Shown here: in pieces, positions 28,390 to 37,241 of the stretch
How the letters are laid out: each line of letters begins with the position of its first letter
Position numbering within the stretch: position 1 is the first letter of the stretch
Assembly: GCF_000007925.1 (NCBI RefSeq)
Contig: NC_005042.1
Location: 310,001-374,000, forward strand
Origin: Prochlorococcus marinus subsp. marinus str. CCMP1375
GTDB taxonomy: Bacteria > Cyanobacteriota > Cyanobacteriia > PCC-6307 > Cyanobiaceae
Reading direction: 5' to 3'
DNA: 64,000 nucleotides
The notes under the pieces: model-generated
Databases searched by the model: none
What the model was told of the DNA's origin: nothing
The model's input: only the letters and a program-made list of their open reading frames with translations
Translations under genes and position numbers: made by a program

Positions 28390-29493
28390 TTAAACCTCCA
28401 TTGAGGTTATTGGATTTTCACCTTCTTCAGCTTGTTCTAAAAGCATCTCCTTATACTTTGCAGCCATTTCTTCTGCTTTATCAAAGACTTTTTGAGGATC
28501 TGTCAGCATGTCTCCAGGCTCTGGTTCTAATGCTTTTGTTGAAAGGGAAATGCGACCTCTTTCTGCATCTAAGTCAATGATCATCACTTTCATTTGATCA
28601 TTCACGTTTAGTACAGAGTGTGGTGTTTCAATATGTTCATGACTGATTTCTGAGATATGAAGTAATCCGCTTACCCCTCCAATGTCAATAAATGCTCCAT
28701 ATGGCTTAATTCCACGAACTGCACCTACTACAACTTCACCTACTTCTAGGCGGTTCATTTTCCTTTCAACAAGAGCTCTTCTATGGCTAAGAACTAGTCT
28801 GTTTCTTTCTTCATCGACTTCAAGAAATTTTAGAGGTAAATATTCTGCAACAAGTTCTTCTTTTGCTTTGCGAGTACTGATATGAGAACCAGGTATAAAA
28901 CCCCTTAACCCTTCAACTCTAACAAGAGCACCACCTCTATTCGTTGCAAAAACCTCAGAATAAATAGTCGCATCTTCTTTTTGAAGTTGGCGAACTCTTT
29001 CCCATGCTCTTTGATATTCAATTCTTCGAATTGATAATGATAATTGACCATCTTCATTCTCTTCACTCATTATGAAAAATTGCCTTATCTCTGATGGCTG
29101 CAGTACATCACTAAGTCCTTCCACTCTATTAATTGAAACCTCTTGCATTGGCATAAAGGCTGCTGTTTTTGCCCCTATATCAATCATTGCTCCTTTTGTT
29201 TCAAGAGCGAAGACTGTTCCATTTACAATGTCTCCTGGCTTGAAGTTGTAATCATATTTCCCTAACAAAGAGTCAAACTCTTCTAGAGAAAAGCCAGCAC
29301 CATCAAAGTCATACTTTTTAACTCTGCTACTTGGATCATCCGCTGAAGGTATCTCTTCAGTATTAAAAGACTCTTCATGAGTTGCGGCTTGATCTGCTAA
29401 ATCAGCATTCTGCTCGTTCTCTGGCGAAGTAATCTGACTATCCGCGTTACTTTCTTCTAATTCAGTAACAGGTGCAGAGGAGTTTTCAGACAT
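28390..29493 (-). CDS. rpsA: 30S ribosomal protein S1
   Basis: A 367-aa cyanobacterial-type S1 with three S1 RNA-binding domains, located at about residues 70-145, 160-225 and 240-310. The third has the classic GAVRGIKPYGAFIDIGGVSGLLHISEIS pattern. The start at 29493 gives MSENSSAPV. An in-frame ATG 57 bp further upstream would add a Cys-rich stretch unlike S1 and is less likely. The acidic N-terminus (about 1-60) is typical of cyanobacteria. The nrdR gene lies upstream on the same strand. Confidence 0.95.
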   Translation of the reverse strand: MSENSSAPVTELEESNADSQITSPENEQNADLADQAATHEESFNTEEIPSADDPSSRVKKYDFDGAGFSLEEFDSLLGKYDYNFKPGDIVNGTVFALETKGAMIDIGAKTAAFMPMQEVSINRVEGLSDVLQPSEIRQFFIMSEENEDGQLSLSIRRIEYQRAWERVRQLQKEDATIYSEVFATNRGGALVRVEGLRGFIPGSHISTRKAKEELVAEYLPLKFLEVDEERNRLVLSHRRALVERKMNRLEVGEVVVGAVRGIKPYGAFIDIGGVSGLLHISEISHEHIETPHSVLNVNDQMKVMIIDLDAERGRISLSTKALEPEPGDMLTDPQKVFDKAEEMAAKYKEMLLEQAEEGENPITSMEV

Positions 29494-29587
29494 GGTTTGC
29501 GGGCAGTATGCCTTGAGGCAATGCGTACATTTGCCCTTTAGGCCTGCCAACCTAAAGGAACAGATAACTCACTCTACACCTCAGCTA

Positions 29588-30061
29588 TTACGATATTGCC
29601 GCAAATTTATTAGAAGGTTTAAAACTTTCCAAAGTATCAATGAAATCTTCTATACCGTTGAACTGACGATAGACAGAAGCGAAACGTATATAGGCAACTT
29701 CATTAACTGATTTTAAATGAAGCAAAATCATTTCTCCTAAATCAACACTGCTAATTTCTTTGAGATTACTTTGCTGGAGATGGGTTTCAATTTCATCAAC
29801 AATCGCTTCGATTTTTTGATTATTAATAGAAGTTTTCTCACAAGCTCTTGTAAGGCCATTGAGTAACTTGCTTCTACAAAAGATTTCTTTTGCGTTACTT
29901 CTTTTAATGACAGTGACAGGTATAGTCTCTACCCTTTCATAGGTAGTAAATCGGAAGTCACAGTTTAGACATTCCCTGCGTCGTCTCACACATTTTCCTG
30001 CATCTGCAGAACGTGATTCTAAGACGCGACTATCTGTGTTTTGGCAAGAGGGGCATTGCAT
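29588..30061 (-). CDS. nrdR: Transcriptional repressor NrdR
   Basis: NrdR represses ribonucleotide reductase genes in response to nucleotide levels. The 157-aa protein has the N-terminal zinc ribbon C3-x-x-C6 and C31-x-x-C34 with the RRRREC motif. An ATP-cone domain follows (about 49-139, [24 protein letters not shown]). It is transcribed in the same direction as psbB-psbT, but the terminator at 30223-30257 separates it from them. Confidence 0.96.
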   Translation of the reverse strand: MQCPSCQNTDSRVLESRSADAGKCVRRRRECLNCDFRFTTYERVETIPVTVIKRSNAKEIFCRSKLLNGLTRACEKTSINNQKIEAIVDEIETHLQQSNLKEISSVDLGEMILLHLKSVNEVAYIRFASVYRQFNGIEDFIDTLESFKPSNKFAAIS

Positions 30062-30222
30062 ACTCTGCCCTAATTATTTAGGTTTAATTTAAATGTATAC
30101 ATGGTTTTGTCTAATGAGAAGGGCTAATGCTCTTAAATCTTTGAATACTATTTCTATTTTCCTTTGATTCATTAAAGTTTGAACCAAAAAGAAATTAAAT
30201 TTTTAATAGATCATTAAGGCAT

Positions 30223-30257
30223 AAAAAAGCCCCGCTTTAATTAAGCGGGGCTTTTTT
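30223..30257 (-). terminator. Intrinsic terminator after psbB-psbT
   Basis: A 9-bp GC-rich stem (GCCCCGCTT with AAGCGGGGC) and a 5-nt loop, flanked by six A on one side and six T on the other. It can act in both directions. It lies just after the psbT stop on the minus strand and closes the psbB-psbT unit. Confidence 0.9.
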
Positions 30258-30259
30258 AG

Positions 30260-30355
30260 TTATTTGTCAAACTTCGGTGGATCGCGAAATGCGACAGCGA
30301 AGAAGAGAGTAACAACTCCCAAAGTCATAAGGAGTGTGTAAGTGAAAGCTTCCAT
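30260..30355 (-). CDS. psbT: Photosystem II protein T
   Basis: A 31-aa one-helix photosystem II subunit reading from ATG at 30355 to TAA at 30260-30262. It begins [10 protein letters not shown] and ends FRDPPKFDK, the conserved PsbT pattern. It follows psbB by about 30 bp, the usual psbB-psbT order. Confidence 0.97.
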   Translation of the reverse strand: MEAFTYTLLMTLGVVTLFFAVAFRDPPKFDK

Positions 30356-30386
30356 GGGTTAGATAATGGCTAAAGATTGCTTGTGT

Positions 30387-31940
30387 TTAAGCACGCCCAG
30401 GGACGCGGCGAGTGGTTTCATCTCCAAGTTTCTTGAAGAGACCAAACTCAACCTGATCACCGATGTCTGGATCAACACCAGTAAAGGTATCGCGGTAAAG
30501 AGTCCTTGCAGCATGCCACCAGTGCCCAAATAGGTAGAGCAATCCAAAGCATGCATGAGCATATGTGAACCAAGCTCTTGGTGAACTTCTAAATACACCA
30601 TCGGACTTGTAACGCTCACGATCAAACTTGAAGGACTCACCAAGTTGAGCCTTACGTGCTAGACGCTTGACAACAACTGGGTCAGAGAAAGTCTGTCCAC
30701 TTAACTCACCACCATAAACCGTTGCAGTAATACCAGTTTGCTCAAACGAGTATTTGGCTTCTGCGCGGCGGAAAGGAATGTCAGCACGAACATTGCCATC
30801 TTTGTCTTCAAGGATTACAGGGAAGTTCTCGAAGAAGTTAGGCATTCTTCTTACTTCAAGGTCATTTCCTTCTTTATCTTTGAAGGAAACATGCCCTTGC
30901 CAGCCAGTGGGGACACCGTCGCCATTAACTAAGGCACCTGCTCTGAACAGACCTCCTTTTGCAGGGCTATTACCTACATAGTCATAGAAGGCTAGCTTTT
31001 CTGGAATAGCTGAATAAGCTTCTTCCTTGCTTGCACCATCTGCTATAGAAGCTTCAACTCTTCTATTGATTTCATTTTGGAAGTAATTGGAATCCCATTG
31101 ATATCGGGTTGGACCAAACAACTCAATTGGAGTTGTTGCTGATCCATACCACATAGTTCCTGAGACTACAAAAGATACAAAGAGAACTGCTGCTAAAGCA
31201 CTAGCAAGTACACCTTCAAGACTTCCCATCCTGAGGTTCCTATAAAGCCTTTCTCCAGGCCTATTGGTGATATGGAAAATTCCACCAATTATTCCTATAA
31301 GACCTGCCCCAATATGGTTGGCGACTATGCCGCCTGCACTAAAGGGATTAAATCCTGATGCGCCCCAAACCGGGCTTACTTTCTCGACATGTCCAGTAAG
31401 ACCGTACGGGTCAGAGACCCACATTCCTACTGAAGAAAGTGATACACCAAAACCAAAACAAGCAAGTCCTGCAAGTAATAGGTGGATTCCAAAAATTCTT
31501 GGAAGGTCTAAAGCTGGTTCCCCAGTTCTAGAGTCTTCCCAGAGTTCAAGATCCCAGTAGGTCCAATGCCAGATAGCTGCCAGCATTAACAGACCACTGA
31601 AGATGATATGACCTGCTGCGACGCCTTCAAAAGTTGAATAAGGAAGAGCTTTTCCCCAGAACCCTAATGAATCAAAGTCGAATGAACCGACACCGCCAGT
31701 CAGGTCCCAACCATTCCAACTACTTGTAACCCCTAAGCGGGCCATAAAAGGCATGACATACATGCCTTGGCGCCACATAGGGTTCAAGACTGGATCGCTA
31801 GGATCGAATATGGCCAATTCATATAGGGCCATGGAGCCGGCCCAGCCGGCTAGCAAAGCTGTGTGCATGAGGTGCACGGCCAGAAGTCGGCCAGGGTCGT
31901 TAATTACGACTGAGTGCACCCGATACCAGGGCAATCCCAT
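30387..31940 (-). CDS. psbB: Photosystem II CP47 chlorophyll apoprotein
   Basis: CP47 is the inner chlorophyll-binding antenna of photosystem II. The 517-aa protein starts [20 protein letters not shown] and has six membrane helices with conserved histidines for chlorophyll. Between helices five and six lies the large lumenal loop (about 255-450). The C-terminus reads [12 protein letters not shown]. The 243 bp upstream, shared with the divergent ferredoxin gene, should contain the promoter. Confidence 0.98.
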   Translation of the reverse strand: MGLPWYRVHSVVINDPGRLLAVHLMHTALLAGWAGSMALYELAIFDPSDPVLNPMWRQGMYVMPFMARLGVTSSWNGWDLTGGVGSFDFDSLGFWGKALPYSTFEGVAAGHIIFSGLLMLAAIWHWTYWDLELWEDSRTGEPALDLPRIFGIHLLLAGLACFGFGVSLSSVGMWVSDPYGLTGHVEKVSPVWGASGFNPFSAGGIVANHIGAGLIGIIGGIFHITNRPGERLYRNLRMGSLEGVLASALAAVLFVSFVVSGTMWYGSATTPIELFGPTRYQWDSNYFQNEINRRVEASIADGASKEEAYSAIPEKLAFYDYVGNSPAKGGLFRAGALVNGDGVPTGWQGHVSFKDKEGNDLEVRRMPNFFENFPVILEDKDGNVRADIPFRRAEAKYSFEQTGITATVYGGELSGQTFSDPVVVKRLARKAQLGESFKFDRERYKSDGVFRSSPRAWFTYAHACFGLLYLFGHWWHAARTLYRDTFTGVDPDIGDQVEFGLFKKLGDETTRRVPGRA

Positions 31941-32183
31941 GGGTAAGATTTCGAGTAACGAAGCTGCTTATTATGCAGCTAGACCCGATGATCGTAAAGG
32001 TTCTTCTATCGAGAAGGGGCAGGTTGTGCTCAGCTGCAACGACTGTTGATATTCCAGCAACATTGAAAAATGAATTTAGAACCGAAAGAAAATCAGTGAA
32101 AATGTTCTTTTTGCCAGTTATTTAGGGACATTTGGCTGTTTGACAAGTCAAAATTGAATTGCAACTTTGTTGTTTTTCGAACT

Positions 32184-32546
32184 ATGCCAATTATTCGTTT
32201 CGTTAGAGAAGGAAGAGATGTTAAGTGTCAATTTGGAGAAAATCTTCGAGAAGTTGCTTTGAGGGAAGGTCTGGAACTTTATGGATTCAAAGGAAAATTG
32301 GGAAATTGTGGAGGGTATGGTCAATGCATTACTTGTTATGTTTCTGTAGCAGAAGGGCAACAAGATTCTTTGTCACCTATTACGGACATTGAGCAAACCA
32401 AGCTGAGAGGTCGTCCAGGTAATTGGAGACTCGCTTGTCAGGCGGTTGTCAAAACTTCTGCAATTGTCCTCACTAAGCCACAGTCTCCGCCAGCTAACGT
32501 TGAATCATTGATGGATGAAGCTTTGTCTAAGGATTTACCAAAATAA
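32184..32546 (+). CDS. 2Fe-2S ferredoxin
   Basis: A 120-aa ferredoxin with cluster cysteines C42, C48, C51 and C85. The spacing is CX5CX2CX33C, where the plant-type photosynthetic ferredoxin uses CX4CX2CX29C. The spacing is therefore nearer the adrenodoxin/Isc class. A 25-residue C-terminal extension follows. The ATG at 32184 (MPIIRFVREG) is chosen over an upstream start that would add an unconserved stretch. It sits between psbB and psbM, so a thylakoid role is plausible, but its partner is unknown. Confidence 0.87.
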   Translation: MPIIRFVREGRDVKCQFGENLREVALREGLELYGFKGKLGNCGGYGQCITCYVSVAEGQQDSLSPITDIEQTKLRGRPGNWRLACQAVVKTSAIVLTKPQSPPANVESLMDEALSKDLPK

Positions 32547-32692
32547 TTCCTGGTTTTTTGCAATTAAGCTTATGAATATTTTGATTGTTTCTCGTTACAA
32601 CATCTAATTCTTCAAGCTCTTTGCAAATGAGTTGGCTGTTATCCCTTTATAGTCTGAATTAATTCCTAGCTTTTTAGCGGCTTTTTGAGTTC

Positions 32693-32845
32693 ATGGAAAC
32701 CACAAATTTCGGTTTTATTATCAGCTTGCTCTTTGTTGGCATCCCAACGATTTTCCTGGTAGGTCTATATATCTCCACCAGTGATGGAGAAAAATCAAGT
32801 TTCTTCTCTGATTCCAGTAAAGGAAAGCTTGGGCCAAAAAGTTAA
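32693..32845 (+). CDS. psbM: Photosystem II protein M
   Basis: A 50-aa protein reading METTNFGFIISLLFVGIPTI and on to LGPKS. PsbM is a one-helix subunit at the photosystem II dimer interface. The core is conserved. The 15-residue C-terminal tail is longer than in many cyanobacteria but common in marine strains. It is too short for most gene finders but unambiguous. Confidence 0.95.
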   Translation: METTNFGFIISLLFVGIPTIFLVGLYISTSDGEKSSFFSDSSKGKLGPKS

Positions 32846-32929
32846 GTAACTACTTAGCTGAAAATCAGAACCTAAGAGATTTAAAGACTTTTTCAATTGT
32901 TGAGTCTTTAGTTCTTTAAAGTTTTTTTT

Positions 32930-33379
32930 ATGGCTGGAAATTCTGAAATTAAGCCTTGGGTTCTTAGAAAAACTGTCTTGCCTCAAAATGCAGATCATGC
33001 AGGTGTTATGTGGCATGGATCTTATTTAATGTGGTTGGAAGAGGCCAGGATTAATGCACTATCTAAAGTTGGCTTAGCTTATAGCGATTTATCAAATCAA
33101 GGATTTGAAATGCCAGTTGTGGATTTACAAATAAAATATATGCGCTCACTTTTGCATGGTGAAGAGGTTTTGCTTAAAAGTTGGATTTTCCAAGGCAAAG
33201 GTCCTCGATGGAGATGGAAAACAGATTTTTTTAATAATTCAGGAGAGATCGCTGCTTTGGCTAATGTTGATTTGGTATTAATTCAACGTGATAATTCAGG
33301 CGATCGTCTATTGAGGGAAGGGCCAGAGCAACTTTCCAAAGCACTTAGGGATTTGCAACGGGGACCATCTAAAAATTAA
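32930..33379 (+). CDS. Acyl-CoA thioesterase of the 4HBT family
   Basis: A 149-aa hotdog-fold thioesterase. The active-site segment QNADHAGVMWHGSYLMWLEEAR matches 4-hydroxybenzoyl-CoA thioesterase-like enzymes. In cyanobacteria one such enzyme hydrolyses DHNA-CoA in phylloquinone synthesis, and this is a candidate for that role. Other acyl-CoA substrates remain possible. It abuts prmC with no gap. Confidence 0.82.
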   Translation: MAGNSEIKPWVLRKTVLPQNADHAGVMWHGSYLMWLEEARINALSKVGLAYSDLSNQGFEMPVVDLQIKYMRSLLHGEEVLLKSWIFQGKGPRWRWKTDFFNNSGEIAALANVDLVLIQRDNSGDRLLREGPEQLSKALRDLQRGPSKN

Positions 33380-34261
33380 ATGTCTTTTGAAAGATTTTTT
33401 TCAGCAGAAGAAATTTTAATTTGGAGAAAGCAAGAGTTGTCTAAAGGAGGCCGAGCAGTAGATCTTGATTGGTTATTAGATATCGGAGGAGGATTGGGTT
33501 GGAGTACTTTGCAAGAATTGAAAATTTTTCAAAGCTCTTTTCATAAGCTTGATTTATCACTTGAAGAACTCTCATTGATTTGGATGAGACATTTAAGTGA
33601 TCAAATTCCTTTACAGCATCTAGTAGGTAAATGTCCTTGGAGAGACTTTGAGCTGAAAGTCAATTCTTCAGCTTTGATACCTCGCCAAGAAACTGAAATA
33701 TTGATAGATATAGCTTTGAAAAAGGTAGACGCAGGATTAATGAAATATGGGAGATGGGCTGATTTAGGTACCGGTTCTGGAGCATTAGCAGTTGCATTGG
33801 CAAGAGCTTTGCCTTTATGGGAAGGTCATGCAGCTGATTGCTGCAATGATGCCTTAGCTTTAGCAGAATCAAACATAAATACCTTAACTGAAAATGCCAA
33901 TGTTTCTTTGCATTTAGGAGATTGGTGGGAGCCTCTAAAACCTTGGTGGGGAAATTTTGATTTAGTTGTTGCTAATCCGCCTTATATTCCTAAGACTCAT
34001 TTAAGTGAACTTGATCCTGTTGTTCGTGATCATGAACCAATTTTGGCGCTTAGTGGCGGGGATGATGGAATGGATTCATGCCGTAAAGTAATCAAAGGTG
34101 CAATGAAAGGCCTTCGTTCGGGTGGGTGGTTGCTGTTAGAACACAATTTTGATCAAAGTGAACAGGCATTAAATCTTATGGTTGACTCTGGCTTTTTGGA
34201 AGTTGATTTTGAAAATGATTTGGAAGGAGTAAGACGTTTTGGATTAGCTCTTCGCCCTTAA
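33380..34261 (+). CDS. prmC: Release factor glutamine methyltransferase
   Basis: PrmC (HemK) methylates the Gln of the GGQ motif in release factors RF1 and RF2. The 293-aa protein has an N-terminal helical domain, the SAM motif DLGTGSGALAVALA (about 132-145) and the catalytic NPPYIP (about 204-209). The RQETEIL segment is also typical. The gene starts directly after the thioesterase stop and is followed by the Sua5-type gene. Confidence 0.94.
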   Translation: MSFERFFSAEEILIWRKQELSKGGRAVDLDWLLDIGGGLGWSTLQELKIFQSSFHKLDLSLEELSLIWMRHLSDQIPLQHLVGKCPWRDFELKVNSSALIPRQETEILIDIALKKVDAGLMKYGRWADLGTGSGALAVALARALPLWEGHAADCCNDALALAESNINTLTENANVSLHLGDWWEPLKPWWGNFDLVVANPPYIPKTHLSELDPVVRDHEPILALSGGDDGMDSCRKVIKGAMKGLRSGGWLLLEHNFDQSEQALNLMVDSGFLEVDFENDLEGVRRFGLALRP

Positions 34262-34286
34262 AGACAGTTTATTCCCTCAATCAATT

Positions 34287-34874
34287 ATGAATTTCCCGTT
34301 TTGCGAATCTAAGGAGCTACTGCAATATCTTGACAAAGGATCTCCAGTTTTAATCCCTACAGATACTTTGCCAGCATTAGCTACTTTCCCTAAGAATGCA
34401 ATTGAATTATGGAACATTAAGAAGCGGCCAAAAAGTAAGCCTTTGATTTTAATGGGCTCAACAACAGACCAATTACTAAAATATGTTTTGCCAGTTGCAA
34501 TAAAAGACGCAATCAGAATGTGTTCTTCTTATTGGCCAGGAGCTTTAACAATTGTTTTACCTGCTTCAGGAGAAATAGTGCAATCACTTAATCCAAGTGG
34601 AGATTCAATTGGTATTCGAATACCTGCATGCGAAGTGTCTATGGATTTCCTTAATAAGAGTGGGCCACTTGCCACTACTAGCGCAAATTTATCTGGTCAA
34701 GAAACATTAATTGATCCTTATGAACTTTCTCAATGCTTCCCAAAATTGCCTCTTTTGAGCCCTGTCCCTTGGCCCACATCGTCTGGACTGGCAAGCACCT
34801 TAATAAAATGGAAATCACCAGGGAAGTGGCAGTTATTAAGAAGAGGTGCTGTTATACCTAAAGAGCTTTATTAA
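34287..34874 (+). CDS. Threonylcarbamoyl-AMP synthase (Sua5/YrdC/YciO family)
   Basis: A 195-aa YrdC-fold protein for the first step of the t6A modification of tRNA. It shows IPTDTLPALA, the basic motif IKKRPKSKPLILM and TTSANLSGQ. It has no Sua5 C-terminal domain, so it is of the short TsaC type. It follows prmC by 25 bp; a prmC plus tsaC pair is common in bacteria. The YciO paralogue cannot be excluded. Confidence 0.87.
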   Translation: MNFPFCESKELLQYLDKGSPVLIPTDTLPALATFPKNAIELWNIKKRPKSKPLILMGSTTDQLLKYVLPVAIKDAIRMCSSYWPGALTIVLPASGEIVQSLNPSGDSIGIRIPACEVSMDFLNKSGPLATTSANLSGQETLIDPYELSQCFPKLPLLSPVPWPTSSGLASTLIKWKSPGKWQLLRRGAVIPKELY

Positions 34875-34876
34875 GA

Positions 34877-35056
34877 ATGACTTGGCTTTTGATTCTAATT
34901 TTGATTCTTCAATCTGGATTCCATTGGATTTTAAAGCCAACAATATTTGTTGGAACTTATTTACTGGAATTCAGGAGCTTAGGTTTAATAAGTATATTTT
35001 TAATTTTATGGTTCTTTTCAGGAAGGGGATTTACGAAAGAAACTTATGAAGATTGA
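34877..35056 (+). CDS. Small membrane protein, unknown
   Basis: A 59-aa reading frame from ATG at 34877 to TGA at 35054-35056, 2 bp after the Sua5-type gene. It encodes two hydrophobic segments (about 2-18 and 36-48) and a polar tail (GRGFTKETYED). The tight coupling to the upstream gene and membrane-like composition support a real gene. I do not recognise the family. A longer reading in another frame over the same DNA lacks such features. Confidence 0.55.
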   Translation: MTWLLILILILQSGFHWILKPTIFVGTYLLEFRSLGLISIFLILWFFSGRGFTKETYED

Positions 35057-35078
35057 ATTGATTCAAGAAAGGTTTAGA

Positions 35079-35150
35079 TGCCGGCTAACAGATTTGAACT
35101 GATGACCTTCGCTTTACAAAAGCGCTGCTCTACCGCTGAGCTAAGCCGGC
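35079..35150 (-). tRNA. trnT: tRNA-Thr (TGT)
   Basis: A 72-nt cloverleaf on the minus strand. The acceptor GCCGGCT pairs with AGCCGGC, the D-arm is AGCTCAGCGGTAGAGC, the anticodon is TGT in loop TTTGTAA, the T-loop is TTCAAAT and the discriminator is A. CCA is not encoded. Confidence 0.96.
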
Positions 35151-35275
35151 ACTCATTATTAAATAGACTAGAGGAATGTTTGGCCTTTTCCAAACTTTTT
35201 TATTTTACTAGCAAAGCAGATTGGGTTTAGTTCTTCGTTGCAGGGACTAAATGTAATTTGTATAGATGAGTTTTA

Positions 35276-35596
35276 TCAGGAAACGGCTTTTGCAGAATTA
35301 TCTGCTGAAGACTGTTCTTTTATTTTTATTTCTCCAGAAAGAGTTCTTTTAATTGGAAGATTGGCAACTAATGCAGTCATTCTATCTTCAGTTTCAAGAC
35401 TCACTGCACCTTCTTCAAAATCTATTTCTACATATTTAGCTACAACGCTAAGAATTTCTTCTCTCATTTGTTCCAAGAGATCTGGACTTAAATCAGTTCT
35501 GTCATGAGCGAGTACTAATTGCAGCCTTTCTCGAGCTTTTGCAGCACTCGCAGGCTGTCTGCCCATCAATTTGTTTAGAATGTCTCGAAGTGTCAT
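35276..35596 (-). CDS. minE: Cell division topological specificity factor MinE
   Basis: MinE drives the oscillation of MinCD and restricts it from midcell. The 106-aa protein has the membrane-targeting N-terminus ([14 protein letters not shown]), the MinD-binding region ([15 protein letters not shown]) and the dimer domain with [20 protein letters not shown]. It follows minD by 5 bp. The last 25 residues form a polar tail longer than in E. coli. Confidence 0.96.
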   Translation of the reverse strand: MTLRDILNKLMGRQPASAAKARERLQLVLAHDRTDLSPDLLEQMREEILSVVAKYVEIDFEEGAVSLETEDRMTALVANLPIKRTLSGEIKIKEQSSADNSAKAVS

Positions 35597-35601
35597 TTCA
35601 G

Positions 35602-36417
35602 TTAAAAAATCTTTGTTTGCATCAGTCGGCGGAATTTGTCTGCTATTCCAGAACCTTCTTGAGAAGGGTCAATAAGAGGGATCTCTTCCCCTCGAAGACG
35701 CCCTGCGATATTTGAATAGCATCTAGCTGCAGGTGATTGACTCCCACTGAGAGTTAGAGGCTCTCCTCTGTTAGTACTAACTATTACTTGCTCATCTTCA
35801 AGAACTAGGCCTAATAAAGGTAGAGCTAGAATATCTGTCACATCTTCAATTGATAGCATTTCTTGGCTTTCCATCATTTTTGGTCGCACCCTATTCAAAA
35901 CCAGTTGGACAGGTTTGATCCCATGTGTATTTAGGAGTCCAATTACCCGATCAGCATCTCTTACTGCAGACACCTCAGGGTTAGTAACAATAATGGCTTC
36001 TTTAGATGCGGCTACTGCATTCCTAAATCCATCTTCTACACCAGCAGGACAATCTATTAATACATATTCAAATTGCTTGGTAAGCATATCAACTATTTTT
36101 TTCATATCTTCTGGCTTAAGCCAATCAAGCATCCTTGGATTGCCAGCCGGTAACAGGGATAGGTTTGGCTCTTGTTTATGCTTTACCAAGGCTTGATCAA
36201 GGCGACAAGTCTCTTCTAGAACTTCTTGAGCTGTATAAACAATACGATTCTCTAAACCTAATAAAAGATCTAGATTACGTAAGCCAAAATCAGCATCAAG
36301 AACAGCAGTAGGGGAGCCTTTTCTGGCTAAAGAAATCCCTAGATTTGCTGTGAGAGTAGTCTTGCCGACACCCCCCTTGCCTGAGCAGATAAGTATCACT
36401 CGCGTAACTGACGTCAC
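35602..36417 (-). CDS. minD: Septum site-determining protein MinD
   Basis: A 271-aa ParA/MinD-type ATPase that recruits MinC to the membrane. It has the deviant Walker [12 protein letters not shown] with K14 and K19, [16 protein letters not shown], and [10 protein letters not shown]. The C-terminal amphipathic helix ([14 protein letters not shown]) is the membrane-targeting sequence. It lies between minC and minE in one minus-strand operon. Confidence 0.97.
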   Translation of the reverse strand: MTSVTRVILICSGKGGVGKTTLTANLGISLARKGSPTAVLDADFGLRNLDLLLGLENRIVYTAQEVLEETCRLDQALVKHKQEPNLSLLPAGNPRMLDWLKPEDMKKIVDMLTKQFEYVLIDCPAGVEDGFRNAVAASKEAIIVTNPEVSAVRDADRVIGLLNTHGIKPVQLVLNRVRPKMMESQEMLSIEDVTDILALPLLGLVLEDEQVIVSTNRGEPLTLSGSQSPAARCYSNIAGRLRGEEIPLIDPSQEGSGIADKFRRLMQTKIF

Positions 36418-36555
36418 TGACCTCTTCGAAGTTGAACAATTTTAAGTGCATTCTCTCTAATAACAATGTCTAAAATTAAAATTATCAATTTAGATTGAAA
36501 GGAAAAATTTTTTTTCTAGATATAACTGGGTTTTTCTTTATGAAATGAAAAATGT

Positions 36556-37221
36556 TCAGGTGGTTCTTGCTGGTTTAATGACAATTACTTCCTCTTGGAT
36601 AGTTGCCTCTTCTGCTAAACCTAACTCTGGTTTTTCTTTAGGACCTCTTGCAATTTTGTTTGCAATCCTTAATTGAACAGGCCTAAGCTGAAGAGCAGTT
36701 ATTTTGGCTTGATTATTTCCATATTTGCCTGCATGCGCTATTCCTAGAAGCCTTCCCCAGATCATTACATTCCCACCAGCTAAAACTGTTGCGCCTGGAT
36801 TCACATCTCCGAGAATTAAAATATCTTCATCAGCTTCCAATACTTCTCCAGACCTTAGAGTCCCTTTATGAAATAACAATGCTGCGTTTACTTTGCTTTC
36901 TGAGAGATCTTTAAAATCTGATTTTACTTCTGTAAAAACATTATCTTTTAATTTTAGGTTTGCATTTAGGCCTAATGCAGAAGCGCTAACAATACTTTCT
37001 GCGTTAGTTGATTCAATAGATATTATTTCCATTCCGACTCCATTACATATTCTTTTTAATTCATTTATGTCTTTGCAAGTTAGGGGTAATGCTCCAGAGT
37101 TAATTTTGATGAATCCTTTTTGGTACCCTTTAATACTTAATCTTAATTCCTCTGCCCAATTCTCTGATAATAATTGAATGGAAATAAAATTTTCTTTCTT
37201 GTTAAGATTATTAAGGCTCAT
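36556..37221 (-). CDS. minC: Septum site-determining protein MinC
   Basis: An FtsZ assembly inhibitor, 221 aa. The N-terminal domain (about 1-105) is divergent. The C-terminal right-handed beta-helix is clear: GTLRSGEVLEADEDILILGDV, then NPGATVLAGGNVMIWGRLLGIAHAG. The short tail is lineage-specific. The 138-bp gap to minD is larger than usual, so minD could have its own promoter. Confidence 0.93.
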   Translation of the reverse strand: MSLNNLNKKENFISIQLLSENWAEELRLSIKGYQKGFIKINSGALPLTCKDINELKRICNGVGMEIISIESTNAESIVSASALGLNANLKLKDNVFTEVKSDFKDLSESKVNAALLFHKGTLRSGEVLEADEDILILGDVNPGATVLAGGNVMIWGRLLGIAHAGKYGNNQAKITALQLRPVQLRIANKIARGPKEKPELGLAEEATIQEEVIVIKPARTT

Positions 37222-37241
37222 AACATTTTAATATTATATAA

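Noticed and set aside
30738-31560. Plus-strand frames antisense to psbB
   Set aside because: They are mirror readings of a highly conserved gene and show no independent features.
34846-35049. 67-aa plus-strand frame after the Sua5-type gene
   Set aside because: It overlaps the Sua5-type end, and the 59-aa frame in another phase has a better start, coupling and membrane-like composition.
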